NCBI GenBank assembly: GCA_963969395.1 | Contig: OZ017801.1 | Coordinates: forward strand, 4,342,501 to 4,406,500 | Direction: 5' to 3' | Source of the DNA: Pseudoscleropodium purum | Taxonomy: Eukaryota; Streptophyta; Bryopsida; Hypnales; Brachytheciaceae | DNA length: 64,000 nucleotides | Shown: piece by piece, positions 9,853-21,848 of the stretch | How the letters are laid out: the number at the start of each line of letters is the position of its first letter | How positions within the stretch are numbered: the first letter of the stretch is position 1 | The notes under the pieces: generated by a model | Told to the model about the DNA's origin: nothing | What the model saw: the letters and a program-made list of their open reading frames with translations, nothing else | Databases searched by the model: none | Program-made: the position numbers and the translations under genes

Positions 9853-10930
9853 TTGCTATACATGTTATATTCCACTTCAATTCAGTACAATTTCATTAGA
9901 TTGCAAAAGAAGAAATCTTGATCTATCTATCATGGAATCTAAGGTACGTATCTATTATTGTCTCTTTTTCAATTGTATCTTGTATCTATACCAATCTAAT
10001 ATTTGTATATTGATATATTATTGAATGAGTATAGATAGAAGCTATAGTTGAAAATTATTAATAGAAAGGCTTCTGATAATACCCCAAAAAATGAATAAAT
10101 AGACCTTAGAAGTTCAATTTTTTTTAGAAAAAATCAATATATGATCAAAATTATGCTTGCATTGCATGTGTAGAATCAATTCATTTACCTTGTGACTAAG
10201 GCAATTACACTAAAATTTTCCAGATAAAATTTTAAATATGTTTTTTATTATTGACCTATTTAAATTTTTGTTAAGTCTTGATGATTGAGAATTATAATAG
10301 AATTTTTTTGTTTTTAAGCATACATTTTTTAGATGTTGTGTAAATTAACTATTGATTTTCAAAGTACAAATTTTAGATTATTTAATATGGATCTTGGGCT
10401 CCAACAAATAGAAAATATACACATAAAATATAAATTTGTAGTTTTTTTGTAATATGATTTCAAATTATTATATTCGTTAGTGAACATTCCAATAAATACA
10501 ATCAATTTACTCTCAACAGAGACCATATGCAAGGTAGAGTGGCCTAATTTTGCCCCCTACTTTTGGCCCCAATTGTATCCAAAAAAACATCCAAATTTAT
10601 TCAAGATTTTGACAAAATTAGTGCATTAATGCAGAATCGAATAACATATCATCCTTTCCTTGGTGAATACTTAAGTGGCATTAAATACATGAAATGGTAG
10701 TTATGAGTTGCTTATGAGACATTTATGACTCCATTCTATAGGCAATTTTGTAGTTTCAAGGGCAACCACTTTAGAAATTCACAAAAATTACAATTTTCAT
10801 TAAAAAATTACAATTCTGCATTAGTTTGATTCTTAAAACAAGTGCACACCTCTTAAAAATATGTGTTTCTCTTGGAAATTGACCTCAATATTCAAATTCC
10901 AAATGAAGGTAGTATTAGGCTTGTCTACTT
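9853..10930. other. AT-rich intergenic DNA
   Basis: Nothing recognisable; only short chance ORFs. Confidence 0.5.
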
Positions 10931-11164
10931 TAGTCTATGTGTCATTTGTTCTTCGCCTTCAATAATTTACATGGATCTAAAACAAATGAGCTCTTACTTT
11001 CCTCCAATCATAAATTTGTAGCTAGAAGTGAGTTATTTACTTAGTCTATCTGTCTATGTGTCATTTGTTCTTTGCCTTCAATAATATGCATGGGTCTAAG
11101 ACAAATGAGCTCTTACTTTCCTCCAACTATAAATCTATAGCTAGAACTAAGTTATTTACTTCTT
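10931..11164 (+). repeat. Tandem duplication of about 118 bp, two copies
   Basis: The segment with GTCTATGTGTCATTTGTTCT ... GAGCTCTTACTTTCCTCCAA ... AGTTATTTACTT occurs twice head to tail, the second copy starting near 11051. No coding sense. Confidence 0.85.
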
Positions 11165-12533
11165 AGGCATAGTTCCTTACTTCCATGATTAATCAATCAA
11201 AACTTTTGTTGGTAGTCATTGAAAGAAAATTCCACATTTTTTAGCATGCATTATTGGAAACCTTGCTTCAGTTTTGAAAAAACTATAAATTTTCAAGTGA
11301 TGAAAACATGTAAATTTAAAATCTACCCTAACCTTGGAAGGACATTGAGGCTCAAAAGTAGCCAATGAATGACTTTCAAGATTATTGTAAGAACGAAGAA
11401 TGCACCCACTAGTCCAAAAGGGAAGGAGTAGGCTGAGATTCTCCTCACATAGTCCTTCCTGGCCCCAAAGCTGACCATTGCCCTGCTCCTACTTTATCAC
11501 TAGATGAATCAATTAGAGCAAGTTTGATGGTACAGTACATACAATGCACATTTTATAAAGTAGTGGACAGTTATAGAGTGTGCATTGCTTCTACAGACTA
11601 TGTAAACTGTGTCTGCATCGATCATTGTACAATTCCATTGTTTGGAAATGATCAGAGACCACCGAATTCTCAGCACTCACAAGCCACGCCACCACCCATT
11701 CCAGATATGGAAACTCTAGATTCATGTGTCAATAATACGACAATGAAACCAGGTGCATCGATCATTCAATCAAAGTGTCGATTTGTCGCAGCAATGCTAC
11801 ATGCATTGGGCAGTGTGCATGTGGAGGATTTGTCTGTACAATTCGTTACATAAACATCAATTTCGTTAAATTGCCACTGGTATCCCGTAACTTCATCACG
11901 TGTTTTTTTTCGTTTCTTTTTTCACGAATGAAACCAAATTTCATTGCCAAAAGTGGCACAATACAGAGCAGCTGCCAGTCACAGGTGGCCTGGCAGGGAG
12001 GGAGCAAGACAAAGACCGGACATCAAAACCAACAACGACAAGGGATCGAGGAAGGAAGGAGCTGGTGGCCCAGCACGGAGAAGCTGAACTTTATCACGTT
12101 TCAGAACACCTGTTCTGAAACATAAATCCATACCCGTCTTACTTGTTAGACATATTTTTTCACATCTGTCCCACTTTCTGGCGCCGGAATCGCGCCCATT
12201 GAACGAAATTGACGTTTGATGGTGAAGTGTACTTTTAATTGCGTAAAGATTATTATAAAAACTCGTAAATTGCTCAATCCGCTTTCAGTTTCAACTTAGA
12301 GAGACTATCAAAAGATTCAAGGGGAAAAAATGTGGATTCATGTGGCAGTTCTCTGGCACACTGACGTCAGAGTTTGCTTCATACTCTGAATTTGGAACCA
12401 AGCCAAACTTTCATTGAAGTGAGCTTTGCCAGAGAATATACAGTTCCTGCAACAACACTGCAACAGGACGTAGTCGATAACACCTGCCATGGAAGTAGTC
12501 GACAACAGCATCAATCTTCTACTGGTGATAACA

Positions 12534-12706
12534 AATATTTCGTTTAAATGGCGCCATTCTTCCACCATTTTTCCATTAATTTTCTAAGACCGGTATAGAT
12601 TTCAAACCTCGAAACCCTGAAATCTAGGACAGGTATACAGTTCAGACCGCACGTTCTGAACCTAAAAGTGCCAAGTTTGTGGAATACTGCCATTTTAATG
12701 CTATAT
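12534..12706. mobile_element. Family E MITE-like element, copy E2
   Basis: Left end ATTTCGTTTAAATGGCG, right end CTGCCATTTTAATGC, an imperfect inverted pair matching the family E termini. It is embedded in unit 1 but absent from the same position of unit 2, so it was gained by unit 1 or lost from unit 2. Confidence 0.45.
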
Positions 12707-13142
12707 CCGTTTGATCCTGAAAGTCGAGCTGTGAAGGCCAGAAAGAAGCTTGATGCGTCTCACGGTGACATCAACTTGAGATTGAGCTAGCGTTGACAGA
12801 GGGTCCCCACGATTGAAAACTCTAGCTTGAAAACATACATTTAGAAATCAATATCATTCTGTATATTATTTTGACTGCTCCATTATATATGGTCATGGGC
12901 AACTGCAGTGGCCATTGGGATGAAGCTTTGTCTTATTTGAAGTTCTATCTTGTTACCCGGTACTAGGTACTTCACATCGGTACTTAGTACCCAGCACAGT
13001 CACATATAAAACATCTACTGCAGGAAGAAACTCTGCACGGCTATGTATACCAGTCTGTTTTTTCCCAAATTTATCTACGCACTCTAAATATATGATGCCT
13101 GGAGCCACGCCCCTGTGTATTCAGACTTGGCTACAGGTCATT

Positions 13143-13490
13143 TTAAGCCGTGCTGTTATGCCAGTTAGCGCCAGAGAAGGAGGTGCCAGAGTAACACCAC
13201 GAGGCATATGGCCCGTTGACGCTTGATATCTCGGTTGTGCAACTACCTCCGCTGTAGACACTGGCTGATTGACCATCCAGCAGATTTACGATTTCTACTG
13301 CTCCCGCATTATCCATTGTGCAGCACGTGCCGGCCTCTACGCTGTAGCACCCGATCGCAACCGCTCCATCACAGTTATTTTCGTTATAAAGCAGGATGTC
13401 CACGGCCTCCACTGAAGAAATCTGCTGCAGCAGCAACAGACTTGGGAGAACCATCATCAAGACAACCACTTTGGTCCCGAATGCTGCCAT
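13143..13490 (-). CDS. Small secreted six-cysteine protein (copy 1)
   Basis: A 115-residue protein of unknown function. The first 30 or so residues form a clear signal peptide: basic start (MAAFGTK), a long Val/Leu core, then SSVEA before the mature chain VDILLYNEN. The mature part of about 85 residues has six cysteines in the order C, C, CC, C, C, with the motifs TCC, YSGGSCTT and FSGANW and an NST glycosylation site near the end. It should be exported and disulfide-bonded. The spacing recalls small secreted proteins of fungi, by memory only. The start is the only ATG ahead of the signal peptide. It is paralogous to 58573-58947 and to the pseudogene at 31272-31620; the signal is nearly identical among them while the mature chain differs greatly. 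Whether the gene is expressed cannot be judged, but frame, signal and cysteines are intact. Confidence 0.75.
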   Translation of the reverse strand: MAAFGTKVVVLMMVLPSLLLLQQISSVEAVDILLYNENNCDGAVAIGCYSVEAGTCCTMDNAGAVEIVNLLDGQSASVYSGGSCTTEISSVNGPYASWCYSGTSFSGANWHNSTA

Positions 13491-13922
13491 GACTGTTTAC
13501 TGCTGCTGCTTCTTCTTGGCCGTTCAATCTGAGCTGAGTCACATATGCATCAGTCACATATTAGCCGATGAACTTCCATGGGCAAAGTATATATACACAT
13601 AGAAGCTCAACGAATAGCTAGATCAGGGCGATGCACAGTTCAGCTAGATACATGAATATCCTATGTAAACAAGAAACTTGTACGTTGTGAGCACAAAATA
13701 CTTTGCAAAGGTGGAGTACACACATTTGCCATAAATGTATAAGATGTAATTACAAAACAGGGAAACAGACTAGCAAGACAGAAGATTTTGACTACTGAAA
13801 ACATGATCAGTAAATTCAAGGAGGGTAGTGAGCTGCCACCACCTGAGAATTGAAACTGGAAGACTAAGCTGATATAAGTTGGAGATGAGAAGGCAGATGA
13901 GAAGGCAGAGTGTGAGTCCGTC

Positions 13923-13930
13923 TATTTATA
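13923..13930 (-). promoter_or_regulatory. TATA box upstream of secreted-protein gene 1
   Basis: The minus strand reads CTATAAATAGACGG, about 430 bp before the ATG. The same box is kept at 32037-32044 in unit 2 and is changed to TACAAATA in unit 3. A leader of about 400 nt, possibly with an intron, would follow. A second TATATATA lies nearer the ATG at about 13587-13596. Confidence 0.5.
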
Positions 13931-14625
13931 GTGATGATGAATTGCAAGCAGCTAGAAATTAGCAAGGGCGCAAATTCCTAACATGTGATCGACAGACCAA
14001 AACACAGACAAAACATCACGTGCAAAGACCAGACCCCCCTTGTGCGAGGTGTTTGAAATTTCTGCCCTGATGACGCAAGTACTGATTTTGAAATTCGTGA
14101 CCTTAAGACAACAAAACCAATTCGTCGGTATTCCATACCCTATTTTTCTATTCATTTATTTCTTTAGATCTTCGACTGTACTACTGGTACAGATTGTAGA
14201 ACGTACTGTCTAAAAACTTACAAGTACCAAATTTTGGCTTAGTCGAGTCACTGGCGACGATTAAAATAACTGTTGTCGAGATAGACCTAGAAATTGGTTG
14301 GTATATGAAAATATTCCAATACCACGTTATTTGTGAAGAGGATACCATAGTACATGACTGCACCTTAACTTTGAATGAATATTCGCTTTGGATCGAATCG
14401 GTCATGGCGCCGTAGAAGCAGCCAACCTTGACATATTTTTGCCCATACCAGGAACTCGATGGTGCAAATGATGATAACTAAAAGTCCATTTTGATATTAA
14501 GTTGGAGGTATTCCATATTCAAGGCAAAAAATGTGACACACATCCTCACAAAAGTCTATTTTCAGACCCAAAATTATTACAAGTATCGATTTTGGTTTTG
14601 ACCCAAGTGGTGACTGAATTTTGTC

Positions 14626-15900
14626 AGTTCAACAAAATTGACGTTTAATCATTTATTTTTAATGGAAAGAACGTTAGAATGCCTCCCTCGAGAGAAATTA
14701 AACCAATCTTAAAATTTCAAAATTTTATATTAGCCTCTTAGGCTCTTACATTATTCTATGAGTTTTAAGTTGAAAGCATGGGATATGTACTTTCATAGTC
14801 ACACTACTTAACTTTCTTTAATCATTAGGAGAAATTTGGGGCCTCTGGAAGACTGCAAGTTATCTACCCTTGGGAATGCCAAAATTGGTGTGGGAATGCA
14901 AATCTAACGTGGTTGAGAGAATGCCACATTATTAACTTCTTCTTTAAAAAGAATTTTAATTTTTTTTTTTGCATTTTGGGACCAAACTTCTTTTTTTTTA
15001 ATTGTTGGCTTGACAACAACCACTAGTATCGGGACTAGAATTGAAACAACCTTCCAAAGGCCTCAAATCTCTCCTAATGGAAGGAACACTTTTGAAGCAC
15101 AAAACGCTTCATCTACCTTATCTTACTTTAAAGAATATTTCAATTATCATTAATTGCTCTTGAAAAGTTGTGACAATCATCATAAGTTGCTAATAAAAAA
15201 AAAGTGGTCATTTAAAGGTTAAATTTAGAAAGGATAATTTAGAAAAATGAAACTAGTAAAAAAGTGGCAATTCAAGGTTTAAAATAATAGAGATGGAATA
15301 ACTTTTAAAATGGTGCTACTTAAAAACTCACCATTCACAATTCAAATATAAAAAGAACAATTTTTTTAAATGGTGCAATTGGATGGAGGAACTATAATCT
15401 AGAAAATATTGCTCTATTATTGATTCAATTAAAATACAACAGGACAAACATATAGTGTGAACATATTGTCAACCAAATAATACTTGAATAATGGTTCCAT
15501 ACAAGCTAGAATACCTTGAGCAAAGTATTTACATTTATTAAAACATAAGATTCAATAAAAATAAAAATTTAATAAAAATAAATAGTAATCTTATAATGAA
15601 AAATAATTGTAATCAAATCAATTATATATCAACTTTATAATAAAATATTTTGTTAAAATTAGTTTATCTTAAGAAAATTTAAACTTCAAATCTCACATTT
15701 TAATATTAGTTTGGTCAATTTCTATCTAAAATTTGATCATAAAATATTTTTATAATAAATTTGAATTTGAAATTCAATTTAAGATTTTCTTCTAAAAGTT
15801 TCATTTCCAAGAACATTCCAAAAGAATTCCATCAAGAAAAAAATTTTGACGTAGGAAAGCAATTAAAATAAACTAATACTATATAAAAATTCAATTTTAT
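14626..15900. repeat. Dispersed AT-rich repeat R2, copy 1
   Basis: Begins near ACAAAATTGACGTTTAATCAT and includes AATGGAAAGAA, CTATGAGTTTTAAG, TTGCTCTTGAAAAG and TATTAGTTTGGTCAATTTCTA. The same ordered landmarks occur from 23987, 32693, 47060 (partial) and 60150. It carries a nested Tourist-like MITE. Confidence 0.6.
14828..15074. mobile_element. Family D Tourist-like MITE, copy D1
   Basis: Inverted ends GGAGAAATTTGGGGCCTC and GGCCTCAAATCTCTCC, flanked by TTA on the left and TAA on the right. Length 247 bp, no ORF. TTA/TAA targets and GGGGCC-type ends are typical of Tourist/PIF-Harbinger MITEs. Confidence 0.6.
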
Positions 15901-16041
15901 AACTAAAACATTAAAAAAATTGTTGTTGTTTCAATAATATGCCACATATAACTACTTCTAAACTTTTAAAAGTCTAGAATTAATAATGGTCATCAAAAGA
16001 AACTAAATGATCATCAAGGGATAATGCAAAACATTGCATTA

Positions 16042-16298
16042 GAAGAAATTCACCTACTTGAAAAGCCCCCAAATAGCAAGAACTTTGTGGGAACTTGACT
16101 ATGCAGTGACGTGCAATAGTGGACGTGGCCGAGACCTTGCTACATCATTGTCCAAATTTAATTTTTTCAATTTTCTTTACATTTGGAGATTAAAATTTTT
16201 TTTTTTTTTTTTTTTGACAACGGGCCATTTCCTTTGCTGTAGGGATTAGCTACAGGGGAACATGCCTAAAACAGATTCTCTAAGCCTTAGATTTCATT
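16042..16298. mobile_element. Family D Tourist-like MITE, copy D2 (decayed)
   Basis: Starts after TTA with GAAGAAATTC and contains the family landmarks CGTGGCCGAGACC, CATTGTCCAAATTT and CAACGGGCCATTTCC. The right end is eroded; the TAA there is a guess. Confidence 0.45.
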
Positions 16299-18589
16299 TA
16301 ATGGGAGATTTATGCAAAACATCAAAAGATCAATACAAAACATCTAGAGATCTATACAAATATCAAGAGATTTATACAAACATCATGGGATCCCCTAATG
16401 TTCTCATTGGAAGATCCCACAATGTATTGTCGAGAATTCATTCAATAGTCCAAAAGTAGTTAAATGTGGCATTAATTTAGTTTGCTTGTATTCACATATT
16501 TGAATGTATAATCAAATAATAGCTGAAAGCCTGAAAAACCATCAATAACCATCTTTTTTTTTCTAAAATTTGGTGTCTATTTTTGAAAATGGGATGTGCA
16601 ATGTTTTTAAAGAATCTTGTGTTTTTGTGAATACATAATTATCATTTAATTAAATTTTTAATGATGACAACATAATATTGATATTTTAAGAAATGAATAC
16701 CTTTTGACTTTTGTTTTGAAAGTTTTTTATCTAAGTCTTTAAAAGGTAGAATTTTGATTGTTCATAAAAAAAATCAACTATAATAGAATCCAATAGTTTT
16801 TTTTCTCATTTCTATAAATGCTAACAAACAACTAGTTCAAGGTTTACTTATCCCTTCTTTAAATATTCTAACAAGAACTTATAACTCTTGCAATAGTTAT
16901 TGCAATTATACAAAACAAAATTTTACCATGAACAATATGGCAATAAAGAACTTCTTGTAAATAATTATTAAAAAAAAAATTTAGATCAAGTGATTGGCCA
17001 AAAAATACAAATAGTCCTTTTGGGCTTTAGAGACAATCCTTAAATACCTAAAGAAGTCAAGATGTAGACAAACTTTTCATATGAATAAAATATGGATTTT
17101 GCAAGATTCTCTTATGTTTATATTTATATTTCAATTCATTCAAATATCAAGATTACCAATCATACATGTAGTCTAAATTGAAAAATATCAATACAACTAT
17201 AATTTAAATTATCGATTTTGAAGCATTTTCTTTGGAAATTTACAAAAATGTATTTAATACTTTTATAAATTAAAAATAAGATATTTAATAAATTTGAAAT
17301 TTAATTATAATTACAAAATATGAAAGAAGATTAAATTATGAAAACACCAATATTTTATTCCAATAATAGTTCTTTTAACAATAGGAAAATATCAAACATT
17401 TTGTGCCAATTGAAGTAGTTAGAAGCCAATTGAATAAGATCAAGCTTCATGTAAGAAAGGTCTTGGAGTTTGGTTAGCAAAAGTGGGCAATAAAGATGAA
17501 GGTTTTACATTAGGAAAAAAATAATATCTCAAGGAAATTGCCAAATTCTATACCCAAAAGTCTAATTTGATTTTTTAAATATATTTTTTGACCAAATAAT
17601 AATAATTTTTTTATTTACAATAGGCACATTAAATTATTGGTTAAAATTTTAGAAGTTGGTAGCCCTCTTGATGCCCCATTCTTTTTCTAATTACAGTGTT
17701 AATCAATTATAAAGACAAGAGTTAGAAGAGGAGAAAGTTCATGTACACCCATGTACACAAATTGCATGGAAGCATCTTAAGAGCTATCTTATGAAAAGCA
17801 CATGTGGGTAAAGAAAGAAGCAACTATATTCTATCGTGGAAAAATATATCTATAAGAACAAGAAGTGAATTTGTGCAAAAAAACAATGTACCAATTCATA
17901 GAAAAGAAAGTTAGTATCCTAGCAACAACAAAATGTAATTTGGTGGGCTACATTGCAGTATAGATAGAGGAGATTGACAATGAACAATTGAGAAATGACA
18001 TAGATGTATACAAAAATAGAATATTATAATTTTGAGAACTTAGAAGAGTGGTATATGTGATACAAAACTCTTGTAGAATTACACTAAAGCTTGACCAAAT
18101 AGAATATTTGAAACTTTAAAGCAATTTGTAATTGCAAAAGAGAAATTGTAATATTGGTCCAAAATGTTCAATTAAGCATTCAAAAGTGTTAGTGAAGTAG
18201 TGGAGTTGTAAAATTCAAAGAGCTCATTTGTATTTTATATAATAAATATGAAAAAAATTCACAAATACAACCATTGAACAAAGAAAAAATGATGCCTCAT
18301 TCATTCTTGGATTTTATACCATACAAAGAAAACAAAAATGATCAAGTCCTTCCCCCCCCCCTTTTGGTGACGACATAAAGTTTACATGTATAGTTAATAA
18401 GTGCAATTTTACATGGCTAAGTGCAAAAATATTGAATTGCAAATAATAATAGTAGCTCAAAAATCATCAATAACCATCTTTTTTTGAAATTTGGGGTGCA
18501 TTTTTGCAAATAGGATGTATAGTGAGTGTTTTTAAAGAATCTTATATTTTTGTGAGACTACCAATTACATTTTTAATGATGATAATATA
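16299..18589. other. AT-rich intergenic DNA
   Basis: Very AT-rich with homopolymer runs and a C10-type run near 18351. The stretch 16300-16470 is the closest thing to an empty site for R1 copy R1b. No gene seen. Confidence 0.5.
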
Positions 18590-19165
18590 CTATTGACATT
18601 TCAAAAATACCTAAAATTAATTTTAGACCAAGTTTCATTTTCAATATGTGTCCATAATTTTGGAAAATCTTATAAATTCTGATTTGGTGCACTAGGACAC
18701 AAAAATTGGTACATCCTACAAAACATTCATCCTCCACTATAATAACACTAACCTACACTAATTTGGAAATTATTTGAATTTCAAAAATACATTATAGATA
18801 GAAGTTTATAATATTTCGAATAAAAATCAATATAATGACTTTACACTATTTCATAATATCACATATTGTACATGTCATCCGAAGTTCATTTAAATTTTTG
18901 TGCACCATGAAGAACAAATTTGTTAGTCATTCATTATATTTAGTGTGTGGTCTTGCAATAATTAAAATTAAGTTAAATGGTGATATAGTAAAACCACTAT
19001 TTGTCAAAGATTGCTTTCACATTAGTAATTTTATTTTTGATAATGATCATAAACCAAAGATTATGGAAAAGTAAGCTTGCCATTAGACAAATCGAGCTTA
19101 GTAAGTCTTAATGTACATGCAATGCACATTCCATAATTGTCCACCATCTTAGTGTAAACACTACT
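18590..19165. repeat. AT-rich repeat shared with 28180-28620 and 29030-29090
   Basis: Landmarks such as ACTATAATAACACTA, GGAAATTATTTGAATTT and ATGTCATCCGAAGTTCATTT recur in the same order near 28180. In unit 2 that block lies just upstream of the secreted-protein unit, so this may be the flank of a lost further unit. Confidence 0.55.
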
Positions 19166-21848
19166 AAAATAGTAAAATTAGTCACTTCAAAATTTCATTT
19201 TTTTACAAATAAATATTATATACAATACAATAATATTTCAACAAGCACTAATTAAATATTCTCTTACCTTGATAAATTAGTATAGAATTATTGTAAGGTC
19301 ATGAAATATGACAGTCCCTAGTTTGCCTCTAATTTTAAATTGTATTAGAATTTTAATTTAATTAAAAAATTTTGGTGATACAAAAAGGTGTGATTGCATG
19401 AAATCTAATCACATTGGGTTGTCTTTTTCCTAAATTGAAGAAAGAAGAGATAAAACCCAAACTAGCACCAATAGAGGTTCACATGAAGTTTAATCCATAT
19501 TGAACTAGGGCACATTTCAAAAATAAATTATGAAAACTTGCTACTTCTTAGGGCAATGTAAAAAAAATGAAGAAGTTTTTTTTCAAATTTCACCTATACA
19601 AATTTGTATTAAACTATTGTGGGAATGTGTAGAAAAATTCTCAATCTTTGACTTTATAGATTGAAAGATTATAACGTTCAAAATTAGAAGAAATGTTTTT
19701 TTTTTACCTTGCCTCACAAGACCAATTAGTTTTTAACTCCTCCTAAAGTGAGAATTTTATATTCTATATGGTAATTGTTTTTTGACTTTTTGTATCTTGT
19801 ATGATATAGGTTACATATCCACTAAACTTTAGAATTATAGTAGACAAATTTTGTACATTTTGCTTAAAAAATTTAGAGTAGCATAACTTTTGATTTGAGC
19901 TCCTACACAATCAAACAAAAATTATATTTCTATTGAGGTAATATATATAATGAATTCAATTCAAGTGCCATTGATTAAGTGGTGTTTTTTAATAACAATT
20001 TCACTACTAGATGCTTTGAAATCTCCAATGAAATTATACTTTGAACATTCCATTCAATATGAGTGTGTTTAAGACATATGGCTTCAAAGATTGAAGTTCA
20101 ATGGAATATAAACTCTAACTTCATGTTGTAGAGTGTTAAGTTTGTTGAAACCACTAATATAAACCTTTTTATTTGTGCAATATAACAATTTTTGCTATTT
20201 GCAATCAATGTCATACGTTTATTTTATTTATTTGATGTATATACTAAGGTCATAATATATTTTAATGAGTACTATGCCTTTTGGAATAATTTTTTTAAAT
20301 GAATTAAAATATGAATAATTTATAAAGCATTTAAAATAGTATGTTTGTAAAAACTTAGGCTTAGAAAAATTTATCTTTAAAAGTTGTGCCCAAAGAAAGA
20401 GTGATGGAAAATGCCACAAAAATAAATGCTTTGATGTTCAAATTTTATAAAATATTAAAAAAAATTTTAAAATTTTTTTTAAAAAAATTGGTCATTTTTC
20501 TTAACTTGAAGGTGTTCATTTTCAACCATTTGCATCTTTCGGAAAATATACACATGTACAAAGGTAGTGCACTTTCACCACGTGTAGAAGGTGGTGGCTT
20601 TATTATTTAAAAAATCTCTTTATGAACTAGTGCAATTTTAGAAGCAGTCTTTATAATCCAATTTTGACCTTCAAACTTGCCTTTTTGGATCAAAAATGGT
20701 AATAAATCCCTCCACATAGCAAAAAAAGAGATCCGATTGGGCTCTATTCAAAAATAATAAATTAATTTTTTATATAAAATTACTCAATGTCTATAACTAC
20801 TCTATATACCGTCATTTTGAATTTTATATAAAATTGACATACAACACAAAAGTTATGAGCAAAAAAACACCCATTTGAGACCAAGGGGAAAAAAACAAGA
20901 CAACAATTTCTTGCAAGCACCCACTAGGAGTACCATGGCACAATTTCAATCAACCACTCTTCATTGTACATTTTCTTGATTATGTCCAATTTATTATCCA
21001 TATGAAATTATCTCTCTACATCTATACTCACCATACTATGAGAAATTTGCATGGCCCCTATCTATCACTTAGGGCTAATTTATTTATATAAAATTCTACT
21101 ACATGATGCTTTTACATAGCCTATTTTATATGTATATATATATATATATTAAAGCATGTAGCATTTCATAAACCCTACAATAGCCCTACATGATATTATA
21201 TAAAATTTACTCCTTTTGTATTAAATGGATCTTATCTTTTAACTCATAGAGTTATCTAAAGAATTGACAATAAACTCTCTAGATTGAAATTACCATTTTT
21301 CTACCCCTATCATGAATTAGATTGTGCAAATTATGATATTAAATTCATTTTGTTAAATGGGTGATATTCCACAAGGCAATATTGTGACATATCTTCTCAA
21401 AGGTCTAATTTTGGTTCAAAAACTAGGACAAGTATAGATTTTGGTTTGGGAATACTTGGCTTGAATTTCATCAAAGTTGTGAAATTATCCAATTTAACCT
21501 CTAAAGTCCTGTTGTCCTCTTGGTAGACAAATCAAATTTTGGATAGGTTCTTGAAACCTCAATTTTTGGTGAATTATTTTGAAACTTTCCTATAAGATAG
21601 AAAAATTGATTAGCTATATGGAAATATAATTTTTATTTCAATTGGTGCCCATGAGCAAAAGTTCTATTACAAAAGCCTTAAACTGAACTTGGAGGGCAAC
21701 ATAAAAAATCTCAAAAAATCAAAATAAATTCTAAATTTTTTTCCCTAAAATGTTCTATTTTTGTCTATATAAGAAGCTTTGATTTATTATATTTGAACTA
21801 ATAATGAGAAAGTTAAGGACAATCTTGTTTTTTTGGCAATTTAAGCAT
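19166..21848. other. AT-rich intergenic DNA with decayed repeats
   Basis: Includes a short TA dinucleotide run (about 21131-21150) and, near 21360-21480, a block matching the start of the region just before R2 in units 1-3. No coding region. Confidence 0.5.

Larger units (their letters stand above)
11485..14800 (-). repeat. Secreted-protein unit 1 (paralogous duplicated block)
   Basis: The block starts near AGATGAATCAATTAGAGCAAG and continues through the secreted-protein gene and its promoter into repeat R2. It aligns by eye along its length with 29440-32880 and with the two halves of 51240-60300. Shared landmarks are CACTCACAAGCCAC (about 11680), GAACACCTGTTCTG (12105), CTCTGGCACACTGACGTCA (12355), GCAACTGCAGTGGCCATTGGGA (12900) and the gene at 13143. 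Confidence 0.85.
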
